Shown here: piece by piece, positions 17,746 through 25,430 of the stretch
Layout: each line of letters begins with the position of its first letter
Numbering within the stretch: the stretch's first letter is position 1
Assembly: GCA_900539645.1 (NCBI GenBank)
Contig: UQCY01000014.1
Span: 1-27,363, forward strand
DNA: 27,363 bases
Source of the DNA: an uncultured Clostridium sp.
GTDB lineage: Bacteria; Bacillota; Clostridia; Peptostreptococcales; Peptostreptococcaceae
Direction: 5' to 3'
Program-made: the position numbers and the translations under genes
Notes under the pieces: model-generated
What the model was told of the DNA's origin: nothing
Database searches by the model: none
What the model saw: only the letters and a program-made list of their open reading frames with translations

Positions 17746-17827
17746 CTTATCGATGTCAGCAGGACCACCTTTAAATTTAGGTTGGTATCGGGATACGAGC
17801 TGACCCTCTGCCCCGATTCTTGATAAG
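17746..17827 (-). promoter_or_regulatory. SAM-I-like riboswitch aptamer candidate (luxS leader)
   Basis: On the minus strand: P1 CTTATC/GATAAG (17822-17827 with 17746-17751), then CAAGA as in SAM-I; P2 ATCGGG/CCCGAT (17812-17817 with 17787-17792) with a GCAGAGGG segment like that of SAM-I P2; P3 ACCAACCT/AGGTGGT (17779-17786 with 17764-17770). The P2-loop GTCAGC (17799-17804) is complementary to GCTGAC (17755-17760), as in the SAM-I pseudoknot. The SAM-I P4 helix and the usual GCTAAAT-type J3/4 are not seen, so the class is uncertain. Ligand SAM is inferred from the resemblance and from the SAM-cycle operon downstream. Confidence 0.65.
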
Positions 17828-17845
17828 TTTATTAAACTGATTTTT

Positions 17846-17874
17846 ATTATATATTATATCCACTAAAATGTAAA
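17846..17874 (-). promoter_or_regulatory. Promoter of the luxS operon
   Basis: Minus-strand TTTACA (17869-17874), 17-bp spacer, TATAAT (17846-17851), starting transcription just upstream of the aptamer. The remaining 17875-18044 is an AT-rich divergent spacer. It contains a 12-bp palindrome TTCAAATTTGAA (near 17925) and no convincing promoter for the shikimate kinase gene. Confidence 0.7.
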
Positions 17875-18044
17875 GCAAGTTACATTTCTATTTTGTATAT
17901 CATTGTATTTATCACTTATATTTCAAATTTGAATAAATTATATTTAATTAACTTCGATTCTATGGTATATTTAACTAGCTATATAAAAATTTTGATATTT
18001 ATTTTAGATGTTCAAATAGAAAATGATAAGGATAGTGAATTTAA

Positions 18045-18584
18045 ATGAGAAAAAAATTAGAAAAATGCAACATAGTATTTACAGGATTTATGGGTGTCGG
18101 CAAAACTACTGTATCTGCCTATATTGCAAATCTTTTAAATAGAGAAGTTATAGAAACTGATCAATATATAGTAGAAAAAGCTAATATGGATATTCCTTCT
18201 ATTTTTGATAAATTTGGAGAAAACTACTTCAGAGATTTAGAGTCTGAAGCAGTTGCAGAAATTTCTAAAAAACGTGGGGTTATTATATCTTGCGGTGGTG
18301 GAGCTGTTATTAGAGAAAAAAATGTTTTAGGATTAAAGGAAAGTGGTATAATAATCAGATTGACAGCTACTCCAAATACAGTACTTCAGAGAGTAAAGAA
18401 TTCAAAAGAAAGACCTATTCTAAACGGACATATGAATACTGAATTTATCTCATCTTTAATGGAAAAAAGAGACTCTTTCTACTCAAATGCAGCTGATATA
18501 ACAATATCTACTGACGGAAAAACTGTAGATGAGATAGCAAAAGAATGTATAGAAAAATCTATAACATTTATAGAAAGTAAATAA
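18045..18584 (+). CDS. aroK: Shikimate kinase
   Basis: A 179-residue shikimate kinase, phosphorylating shikimate at the 3-hydroxyl in chorismate synthesis. The Walker A loop GFMGVGKTT (14-22) is followed by the shikimate-binding ETDQYIVE (~38-45), FRDLESE (~62-68) and the GGGAVIR loop (84-90). The lid segment is KERPILNG. Length is usual. The Shine-Dalgarno (AAGGATAGTG) is weak. No other aromatic-pathway gene is in the window. It precedes the TtcA-family gene by 50 bp on the same strand and may be cotranscribed with it. Confidence 0.92.
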   Translation: MRKKLEKCNIVFTGFMGVGKTTVSAYIANLLNREVIETDQYIVEKANMDIPSIFDKFGENYFRDLESEAVAEISKKRGVIISCGGGAVIREKNVLGLKESGIIIRLTATPNTVLQRVKNSKERPILNGHMNTEFISSLMEKRDSFYSNAADITISTDGKTVDEIAKECIEKSITFIESK

Positions 18585-18634
18585 TTTTTAGTACAAATCA
18601 TAAATTAAATTTTAAATAAGAGGACGGTGAAATA

Positions 18635-19387
18635 ATGGCAAAAAATACATTACAAAATCTTTTAAGTAAATCAAGAAAAGCAATTCAGGACTTTAATCTT
18701 ATACAGGATGGAGATAAGATAGCTATTGGATTATCAGGTGGTAAGGACAGTATGGCACTTCTTCATGTACTTAGTACATATAGAAGATTTTCTCCAGAAA
18801 AATTTGAACTAATGGCGATCTGCCTTCAGATGGGTGGCGCTGATAACTCATCACTTCACGAGTTATGTAAGGAATTAGACGTAGAATTCCACGAAATTCC
18901 TACAGATATAAAAGAAGTCGTTTTCGATGTTAGACAGGAAAAAAATCCATGCTCTCTTTGCGCAAAGATGAGAAGAGGTGCATTAAATGACTATGCAGTA
19001 AAATTTGGCTGCAACAAGGTCGCACTTGGCCATCATAAAGATGATGCCCTTGAAACATTCCTTATGTCTATGTTCTATGAAGGTAGAGTGAGCACTTTCT
19101 CTCCAAAATCATACCTAGATAGAACAGGACTTACAGTTATCAGACCTATGGTATATGTTGAAGAGTATTTAATCAAGAAAACTGCTGAAGAGATGGATTT
19201 CAAGATAGTTAAAAATCCTTGCCCAGCAGATGGTAATACTAAAAGACAGTATATAAAAGAGCTTATAGCTAGACTTCAGGATGAAATGCCTGACTTTAAA
19301 AAGAATATGTTTATAGCGATGAACAACCCAGAACAGTGCTTCTTATGGGATAAAGAGAAACTAAAAGATGTTCATTTTAGTCGTTAA
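18635..19387 (+). CDS. TtcA-family ATP-dependent tRNA 2-thiolation protein
   Basis: A 250-residue PP-loop ATPase of the TtcA/TtuA group. The ATP pyrophosphatase loop is SGGKDS (34-39). The CxxC pair is C106/C109 (NPCSLCAKMRRG) and the third cysteine is C196 (NPCPADG), the three residues expected to hold a [4Fe-4S] cluster. GHHKDDALET (132-141) is the conserved family motif. E. coli TtcA makes 2-thiocytidine at tRNA position 32; whether this Firmicute homologue does the same is not shown. The ATG follows an AGAGGACGGTG Shine-Dalgarno. It ends seven bases before palindromic copy 3. Confidence 0.85.
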   Translation: MAKNTLQNLLSKSRKAIQDFNLIQDGDKIAIGLSGGKDSMALLHVLSTYRRFSPEKFELMAICLQMGGADNSSLHELCKELDVEFHEIPTDIKEVVFDVRQEKNPCSLCAKMRRGALNDYAVKFGCNKVALGHHKDDALETFLMSMFYEGRVSTFSPKSYLDRTGLTVIRPMVYVEEYLIKKTAEEMDFKIVKNPCPADGNTKRQYIKELIARLQDEMPDFKKNMFIAMNNPEQCFLWDKEKLKDVHFSR

Positions 19388-19393
19388 TTATGT

Positions 19394-19615
19394 AAATATA
19401 TACAAATAATTAAAAAGGACTTTTTATAATTTCAAGAAGAGAGGCGAAGAAAATACCTTTTACTCCAGGCTTCGACGATTTTTCTATCTAATTCGAACTC
19501 CGTTCGAATCTATTGAAAAAATCGTCTGTAGATTGTCGTATCAAGGTATTTTTCTCCGCCTCTTTTTCATTTTTTAATATTGAAAAGTCCTTTTATTAAT
19601 TATTTGTATATATTT
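19394..19615 (+). repeat. Structured palindromic element, copy 3
   Basis: A 222-bp inverted repeat between two convergent genes. The outer arms are perfect over 20 bp (19394-19413 with 19596-19615). They are followed inward by AAGGACTTTT/AAAAGTCCTT, GAGGCG/CGCCTC and AAATACCTT/AAGGTATTT. The core loop is TCCAGGCTTC (19464-19473) opposite TGTAGATTGTC (19527-19537), identical to copy 1. The inner helix GACGATTTTTC pairs with GAAAAAATCGTC. The apex holds a further hairpin, ATTCGAAC-TCC-GTTCGAAT (19491-19509), instead of the loop shared by copies 1 and 2. Helix sequences are unrelated to the other copies. It probably also ends ttcA and lipoprotein transcripts. Confidence 0.82.
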
Positions 19616-19638
19616 CCGTATATTATCTGACTAAAATA

Positions 19639-20313
19639 CTATTCTATTCTTTCTATCGTAACCCCACCTTTTTCTTTTGGGTTATTCATTTTTATTAGGT
19701 ATCTTCCTTCTGCACCATTTACTACTTTGTTAGATATTGTTATTTCTTTAGCTTCATCTCTGTTTCCATTTTTGTATACTATTACTTTTGTGTCTTCACC
19801 GTTTTTTATTATCATTTCAGCTTGGTCATTTTTTTCTAAATCCATTATTCCCATTGCTTTTTCTACAATTTTTACTGCAGCTTTAGGCATATTTTCTTCA
19901 CTAAATACAGCATAACCATCTGAAACAGTTTCTTCTTCTCGTTTTATTCTTTCTACCGTTACTTCTCCTACAGCTTTTTCTCCTTCTACGCTCACTTCAT
20001 ATATTCCATCCTCTGGTGCTTTAATTTCAAAAGATGATGTCCGTAAATTTTCCCCTTCGTATAAAGGTTCTCCATCATCTTTTTTTACTATATCCATATT
20101 CAAAGTTCCACCATCATTTACAACATCTACTTCCAAATAATCTCCTTCTTTTAACTTCAAATCCTGAGAGTCAGATCCGTTGAACATTTCATACTCTAAA
20201 ATAAACTCTGAGTCATTGCCTGTTCTTTCACCGTCAAACTTTACATTACTTTTACAAGCTGTAGTTGAAAGCGCTGTTGCTATAATTAGTCCTGATATAA
20301 ATACTTTTCTCAT
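19639..20313 (-). CDS. Putative lipoprotein of unknown function
   Basis: A 224-residue protein with a lipoprotein signal peptide: MRKVFISGLIIATALSTTAC, the cysteine being residue 20; the lipobox (TTAC) lacks the usual Leu at -3. The mature part is acidic and extracytoplasmic. A region at ~45-130 looks like a small beta-sandwich (LEVDVVNDGGTLNMDI, APEDGIYEVSVEGEKAVGEVTVER), followed by KAAVKIVEKAMGIMDLE and a beta-rich end. I do not recognise the family. ATG 20313 is chosen because a GGAGG Shine-Dalgarno lies before it; the frame extends five codons upstream without one. A promoter with 11-bp-spaced repeats lies upstream, and the permease operon's terminator separates it from that operon. Confidence 0.8.
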   Translation of the reverse strand: MRKVFISGLIIATALSTTACKSNVKFDGERTGNDSEFILEYEMFNGSDSQDLKLKEGDYLEVDVVNDGGTLNMDIVKKDDGEPLYEGENLRTSSFEIKAPEDGIYEVSVEGEKAVGEVTVERIKREEETVSDGYAVFSEENMPKAAVKIVEKAMGIMDLEKNDQAEMIIKNGEDTKVIVYKNGNRDEAKEITISNKVVNGAEGRYLIKMNNPKEKGGVTIERIE

Positions 20314-20376
20314 ATTTAAGTCCTCCACAAAAGAATAATTTCTTATCTTGTAATTTAGTGTTTCTTCTTACTTTAT

Positions 20377-20431
20377 ATGATAATGCCTAATATCCTTATT
20401 TTCAATTAAGTTAATCTTAACTATCTCTTAA
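20377..20431 (-). promoter_or_regulatory. Lipoprotein-gene promoter with three 11-bp-spaced repeats
   Basis: Minus strand: -35 TTGAAA (20400-20405), 17-bp spacer, -10 TATCAT (20377-20382). Upstream and touching the -35 are three direct repeats, TTAAGA (20426-20431), TTAAGA (20415-20420) and TTAATT (20404-20409), each exactly 11 bp apart. This is the layout of PhoP/OmpR-family response-regulator sites. No OmpR-family regulator is in the window; the only response regulator here is of the LytTR type. Confidence 0.5.
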
Positions 20432-20485
20432 TTTTTTCTAAAGTTTTTTATTTTAATAACTAAATTATTAATATAGTTTATATAT

Positions 20486-20532
20486 AAAAAAGCAAGAGCA
20501 ATAGCCAAATAATAGGTTATTCTCTTGCTTTT
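20486..20532 (-). terminator. Terminator of the permease operon
   Basis: AAAAGCAAGAG pairs with CTCTTGCTTTT, with an inner GCC/GG(t) pairing and an AT-rich loop. It starts 6 bp past the permease stop on the minus strand. Confidence 0.88.
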
Positions 20533-20537
20533 ATTTT

Positions 20538-23117
20538 TTATTCAGTTCTCTCAATAGATTCTACAATAGAGATATTTCTCATCTCAACAAAAGGCAGATA
20601 AGAAACCAATGCTCCCAATCCAACGTTCATTAAAAATACTCCTGCAAATGTAATTGGATTGACCAAGAATTTTGGAGAAATCAAGAATTCTGCCATAGGA
20701 CTGTATATTCCCCAGCATACTATCAATGCGACAATTACTGAAATCACACCAGAATATAATCCATACATCAATCCTTCAGATAACACAATTTTTCTAAACA
20801 TCTTATTATCTGCACCAACGGCTCTGATTATTCCAAACTCAGCTCTTCTCGAAACCATGCTATACTTGATATTATTCACTATATTTATAATACTGATTAA
20901 GAATAATATCCCTATAATCGCATTTATAAACATTTGCTTATTTTCTTCCATAGCAGCTAGTGTCATTCTTTCCTCAGTTAAATCAGCAAACACATTTCCA
21001 CTAGTTCTATTCGCTATAGTCAAGATTTGTTTTGCTACCTTTTCTCTATTTGCATTGTCATTCATTTCTATATTTACAATCTGTGCATTTTTATAACCAG
21101 AGAATTTTTCAAACTGCTTATTTGATAAAACTAGATTTACAGAACGGTCATCCACATAATAGTCAGAGTAATCCACAAGTTCATTTACAATACCCACAAT
21201 TTTAAACTCTTTTGTGATATATTTCCCACCTGTGTCAGTCATTTTTAAATATTCCTCGCTAGAAATACCATCTTCTCTAAAAGTAACCTTCAATTTATCC
21301 CCAATATCTACACCTACTGTGTATTTGCCGTTGTTCTTTGGAACCATTGCAATAGCTACTTCTTCATTGTTCATCTCTTTCAAATCTACATTTCCTTTAG
21401 CCAAATGTTTATCCAATTTTTTAAGGAGAGTATCATTATATCCATATACTCCAGATTTTAAAATCTTATCCCCATTTCCACAATCTACTAACAATCCACC
21501 TAAAACATTTTTAGTATAAGTACCTTCATTTTCCTTTTTAAAATATTCTTTATCTAAAATCTGATTCTCTTTTAAAAACATCCTAGCATACAGACTTCTT
21601 ATTTCATCTACATTTTCAACACCATTTATACTTCTAATATCCTCTATATCCTTAATCGAATATCCTGCATACATAGGTTTTGTTATAATCATACTTATCT
21701 TAAAATCTGTATTCACCCTTGATACCTCTTCTAGCTTCTTCTGCTGATCTTTCATCAAATCTGAGTAGAATGAAGAAGCTAAAAACATCACACTTCCAAG
21801 ACACATAGAAATCAGCGTAATTGCAAACCCACTCTTGTTTCTAAGTACATTTTTCATAGCCATCTTTATCTCAATTGGGATAATTTTACTATAAGAAAGG
21901 CTATTATTTTTTCTTTTTCTAATCATCTTTTGATTTCTTTTCTTATCCACAGAAGTTTTTATATTTCCTCTAATCTCATCAATTGGGGAAATTCTCTTTA
22001 TTTTCCAAGCCAAAAGAACTACTATAAATACAATTATCAACAGAGATACAACACTTGCAAATCCGATTATTTCAATAGGTACGCTAATTGTCGACAATTC
22101 CACAGCCATTTCGGTAAATACATTTCCCGAAACCTTTTTAAGCAATACCGCTACTAAATATCCAACAGCTACACCTATTGGAAGGGAAACTAGCCAAATT
22201 AAAAGAAGCTCTGTTAAAAGTAATTTGACTATATCTGATAATTTTCCACCTATTGCTCTAATCAACCCATACTCAGAAATTCTCTGTATTATAGATATGT
22301 TGAATACCCCATAGACAACTATTGCAAGTACAATAGCTGCTGCAATTGCCGAATAGATTAAGTTATAATCAATTTCTTCAAGCTGACCCATTGCATCTAA
22401 TAGCATCCTATTTACACTAATTCCCTCATCATCAAGACCTAAATCATCGGCAACTAGATAAATATTTTCTACAATATTTTTATCATCCTTAAATCTCACA
22501 TAAGCATCTGTTTTTTCATTGCTCTTTTTAAAATCTCGATTTAGAAAAATCTCCATAATACCTGACGACTTAGCACTAACTCTATCACTCAAAATTCCAG
22601 ATACTACAAAAGTTTCCTTTTTCTTTCTTCCATATAAATCTATTGTTATCTTTTGACCTATTTCAGGCTTTACACCTAAATTATCCAAAACCCACTTCTC
22701 GATAACTACTTCATTTGCCTTTTTAGGAAAATTACCTTTTACAAGCTCTGTATTTTGAAGTTCTAACAATTCTCTATTTACGCTTGCAATATTCGTCAAA
22801 TCATCGCTCTCAGGAGTAGATGAGTCGTAATATGTTATTAGCCCAAGCTTTCCTATATTATCTTTTGGATTATCACCTGTTCCATCATTTTTCATATTTT
22901 CAATATCGTCAACTTGATTATCGTTTAAGTCATTATACCTAACAAAATGACTTCCCAGTTCGTATTCAGTCTGTTTGATGTTTTGTTCCTTTGCACTAAA
23001 CGAAAGAGATCCCACTCCAACAATAAGTGCTATCCCAAGAACAATGCCTATCCCTATAGAAATAGACCTATTTTTATATTTTTTAATATAAGATTTCCCT
23101 GCCTTAAAATACCACAT
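20538..23117 (-). CDS. FtsX/MacB-type ABC transporter permease
   Basis: An 859-residue membrane protein with two FtsX-like permease units. An N-terminal membrane segment (~19-41, IGIGIVLGIALIVGVGSL) is followed by an extracytoplasmic MacB-like domain (~42-250) and three membrane segments (~255-375) with the cytoplasmic coupling motif ISEYGLIRAIGG. A second unit starts with NVLRNKSGFAITLISMCLGSV (~430), has another outside domain (~460-730), and ends in three membrane segments with RRAEFGIIRAVGA. Such proteins move lipids, peptides or lipoproteins, or sense antimicrobials, together with an ATPase. No ATPase gene is next to it. It follows the kinase gene after 140 bp; an AAAGGTGG Shine-Dalgarno precedes ATG 23117. 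Confidence 0.9.
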   Translation of the reverse strand: MWYFKAGKSYIKKYKNRSISIGIGIVLGIALIVGVGSLSFSAKEQNIKQTEYELGSHFVRYNDLNDNQVDDIENMKNDGTGDNPKDNIGKLGLITYYDSSTPESDDLTNIASVNRELLELQNTELVKGNFPKKANEVVIEKWVLDNLGVKPEIGQKITIDLYGRKKKETFVVSGILSDRVSAKSSGIMEIFLNRDFKKSNEKTDAYVRFKDDKNIVENIYLVADDLGLDDEGISVNRMLLDAMGQLEEIDYNLIYSAIAAAIVLAIVVYGVFNISIIQRISEYGLIRAIGGKLSDIVKLLLTELLLIWLVSLPIGVAVGYLVAVLLKKVSGNVFTEMAVELSTISVPIEIIGFASVVSLLIIVFIVVLLAWKIKRISPIDEIRGNIKTSVDKKRNQKMIRKRKNNSLSYSKIIPIEIKMAMKNVLRNKSGFAITLISMCLGSVMFLASSFYSDLMKDQQKKLEEVSRVNTDFKISMIITKPMYAGYSIKDIEDIRSINGVENVDEIRSLYARMFLKENQILDKEYFKKENEGTYTKNVLGGLLVDCGNGDKILKSGVYGYNDTLLKKLDKHLAKGNVDLKEMNNEEVAIAMVPKNNGKYTVGVDIGDKLKVTFREDGISSEEYLKMTDTGGKYITKEFKIVGIVNELVDYSDYYVDDRSVNLVLSNKQFEKFSGYKNAQIVNIEMNDNANREKVAKQILTIANRTSGNVFADLTEERMTLAAMEENKQMFINAIIGILFLISIINIVNNIKYSMVSRRAEFGIIRAVGADNKMFRKIVLSEGLMYGLYSGVISVIVALIVCWGIYSPMAEFLISPKFLVNPITFAGVFLMNVGLGALVSYLPFVEMRNISIVESIERTE

Positions 23118-23119
23118 AA

Positions 23120-23252
23120 AAAAACCACCTTTCTTCAGATTATTTATTGTCTTTCAATTTCATTTACTCAAATAATTTAAAGTCATTTCTTACCCTTAAA
23201 TTATCATCTAAGAAATTTTTAAACAATATAATCTGTTTGAATGGTGGTTTTT
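23120..23252 (-). promoter_or_regulatory. Highly self-complementary leader before the permease gene
   Basis: In the minus-strand transcript AAAAACCACC (23243-23252) is perfectly complementary to GGTGGTTTTT (23120-23129), which contains the permease Shine-Dalgarno. Inside it CAGATTAT (23228-23235) pairs with ATAATCTG (23136-23143). Further in, ATTTCTTA/TAAGAAAT and ATAATTTAA/TTAAATTAT are interleaved, so only one of them can form at a time unless a pseudoknot forms. The outer stem ends in T7, so it might terminate kinase transcripts, block permease translation, or both. Function is inferred. Confidence 0.45.
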
Positions 23253-23257
23253 ACTGT

Positions 23258-24610
23258 CTAAACAGCAATTGGTATCATAATCCTTACCTTAAAGCTGCTT
23301 TCATCGTAATCTATTTTCATATCTCCGTTGTACTTTTCTACACAACTTCTTACATTATCTATACCTATTCCATGAATAGACTTATCTTTTTTACTAGTCA
23401 AAATCTTACTTCCGTCTTTTTTAATCTCATTTTCCTTTGAATTTTCTACAATTAAAAGGCTAAAATTATTTACTATACTATTGCTGATTTTTATATATCT
23501 ATCGCTATGTTCCACGTGTAAACACGCCTCTATTGCATTATCTAAAAGATTTGATAAAATCGTACAAAAATCCGCCATATCTAAAAAATCATACCTAGAA
23601 AAATCTACCTTACACTCAAAGTTTATCCCATACTCATCACACATGCTCTTTTTATTCTTCAATATAGAATCCGATATTATATGTCCTGTGTTAAACTCAT
23701 TTCTTACAGATTCATATTTTTTTAAACTTCCCTCTATCTTTTGTATATACTCACCTGCTAGTTCAGAGTTTCCAGATTTATATAGCTCATCTATACAAAT
23801 TATATGATTTTTTATATCGTGGTACATTTCCCTAACTTTTTGATTTTCTCTACTCGATGCTATGTAGTTCTTAACCTCTTTATCTACACTTTCTCTAAGT
23901 ATTTTATTTTCGTTCTTTATCTTATAGTCTTTTACTATACTCTTCATTGTCATAATAATAAAAATATCTGATATAAGAATCATAAATATTATTAAAATTC
24001 CATACTCTAAATGATTTCCAACTCCCATTATGACTATCGATATCATTTTAAAAATTGCTATTATGATAAATGTATTCAAAATCAACAATAGTACGATTGG
24101 AATACTTATTTTCTCATCATTTTTTCTAGCATTTATAATATACTCATATATAATGACAGAAAAAACAGTTATTAAAATTGATATTACTAATGACTCATAA
24201 TCAGTTAACCATGTAGCTCTTGTATTTACTACTATTCCATTTTCGATTATTACATTAATCTTTGTTGATAATTTATCTGCTATTTCTTTAATAAATAATT
24301 CTACAATTGCAAAAAACGATATTGTTTTTATAAACAATCTTTTTTTAGGTGTACTGTAGTTAATAATAGCATAAATCATGTATATAGCTGTATTTATCAA
24401 AAATACAAAACTATTTTGATTTAAGTATTCATAAAGTAAATACTGTAATAAAAATGTTATTACAAAAATACTTATCCAACCAAAAGCCTTAGATTTTTTT
24501 CTATCTTCAGTTAAATCCATATCCACTTTTAAAATTAGAAAATATATTACAAACTGAAAATAATTGTATATAATCCAAAAATTATGATGTCCTATATTAA
24601 TCACCCCCAC
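23258..24610 (-). CDS. AgrC-like sensor histidine kinase (HPK10 type)
   Basis: A membrane sensor kinase of about 445-450 residues. The N-terminal ~230 residues hold about six or seven hydrophobic segments, as in quorum-sensing AgrC-type kinases. The phosphorylation site is in MYHDIKNHIICIDELYKSG (~266-284), typical of HPK10. The ATPase has the N box NLLDNAIEAC and G box HGIGIDNVRSCVEKYNGDM. The start is unsure: the frame opens with GTG 24610 and GTG 24604, but both lie in the only good Shine-Dalgarno (GGGGGTGAT). That sequence best suits an ATA codon at 24595, giving MGHHNFW. It follows the LytTR regulator by 21 bp and precedes the permease. Confidence 0.88.
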   Translation of the reverse strand: MGVINIGHHNFWIIYNYFQFVIYFLILKVDMDLTEDRKKSKAFGWISIFVITFLLQYLLYEYLNQNSFVFLINTAIYMIYAIINYSTPKKRLFIKTISFFAIVELFIKEIADKLSTKINVIIENGIVVNTRATWLTDYESLVISILITVFSVIIYEYIINARKNDEKISIPIVLLLILNTFIIIAIFKMISIVIMGVGNHLEYGILIIFMILISDIFIIMTMKSIVKDYKIKNENKILRESVDKEVKNYIASSRENQKVREMYHDIKNHIICIDELYKSGNSELAGEYIQKIEGSLKKYESVRNEFNTGHIISDSILKNKKSMCDEYGINFECKVDFSRYDFLDMADFCTILSNLLDNAIEACLHVEHSDRYIKISNSIVNNFSLLIVENSKENEIKKDGSKILTSKKDKSIHGIGIDNVRSCVEKYNGDMKIDYDESSFKVRIMIPIAV

Positions 24611-24631
24611 AGGATAATATTATTAACTACT

Positions 24632-25360
24632 TTATTTCATTACTTTTTCTATATAATCCATTACTCTTTCTTTCAACTCTTTTATCTTATCTCTGCTGAT
24701 CATTACCTCATTTCCTGCAACTATAGCAGTTCTTCCTTTTATACTCTCAATCCTAGAAATATTTACAATATATCCTCTATGTACCCTAAAGAACGTCTCT
24801 CTATCTAGTTTTTCCTCCATACTTCCTATACTTTCATACACTCTGTACACATTTTTCTCTGTATGTACAAGAAGGTTTCTTCCATAAGTTTCTACAAAAA
24901 GTATACTCTCTGTAGGAACAACCACTGTCTTGCCAGTATTCAAATCATTGATGACTATGCTGCTTTCTTTATTCTCATCAATTTCCTCTAAACACTTACC
25001 AAAATGTTTACAAAAATCTTCATATCCTATAGGTTTTAGTAAATATCTAAATGCCTTAACCTCGTATCCATCAGCTAAAAAATCGGGAACTGCTGTGATA
25101 AATATTATCTGCAACTTTTTGTTCCACTCTCTAATTTTTCTGGCCACATCCATTCCATTAATACCATCCATTTGAATATCTAAAAGAACTATATCCAAAT
25201 TTTCTCTGTAGCTTTCATCTTTTTCAAATATCTCTAAAAAACTCTCTCCATTCTCAAACTCTTCTACATTATACTTTTTTTGTTCTAAGAATTTTTCGAG
25301 AAACTCTTTTAATTTATCTCTATATATCTTTTCATCTTCACAAATTGCTATCGAAATCAT
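24632..25360 (-). CDS. LytTR-family response regulator
   Basis: A 242-residue two-domain response regulator. The receiver domain (1-~120) has the acidic pair in ICEDEKIYRDK, the phospho-acceptor D61 in VLLDIQMDGINGMDVA, and the FITAV (Thr) and late Lys (LLKPIGYEDF) positions. The LytTR DNA-binding domain follows (~140-240; ESILFVETYGRNLLVHT, FFRVHRGYIVNISRIESI), as in AgrA, VirR and LytR. A GAGGAATAG Shine-Dalgarno lies before ATG 25360. It forms a two-component pair with the AgrC-like kinase directly downstream. The signal and targets are unknown; the permease next in line is a likely target. No AgrB or AgrD-like gene is visible. Confidence 0.95.
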   Translation of the reverse strand: MISIAICEDEKIYRDKLKEFLEKFLEQKKYNVEEFENGESFLEIFEKDESYRENLDIVLLDIQMDGINGMDVARKIREWNKKLQIIFITAVPDFLADGYEVKAFRYLLKPIGYEDFCKHFGKCLEEIDENKESSIVINDLNTGKTVVVPTESILFVETYGRNLLVHTEKNVYRVYESIGSMEEKLDRETFFRVHRGYIVNISRIESIKGRTAIVAGNEVMISRDKIKELKERVMDYIEKVMK

Positions 25361-25430
25361 TTCTATTCCTCAATTCTTCATAGTCTGTTTAATATAATAA
25401 TATAATAAACAAAACTATCTTGCAAAAAAT

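Noticed and set aside
17920..17940. TTCAAATTTGAA palindrome upstream of shikimate kinase as an operator
   Set aside because: A 12-bp AT-rich palindrome is likely by chance in this composition and is not placed over a recognisable promoter.
13362..19615. Insertion sequence or MITE explanation for the palindromic copies
   Set aside because: No transposase gene, no shared terminal sequence, and no common target duplication; the arms of the three copies are unrelated in sequence.
22947..23440. Plus-strand open frames across the permease/kinase junction
   Set aside because: Shadows of the minus-strand genes, rich in F/Y/I/S/N as expected for reverse frames, without Shine-Dalgarno sites.
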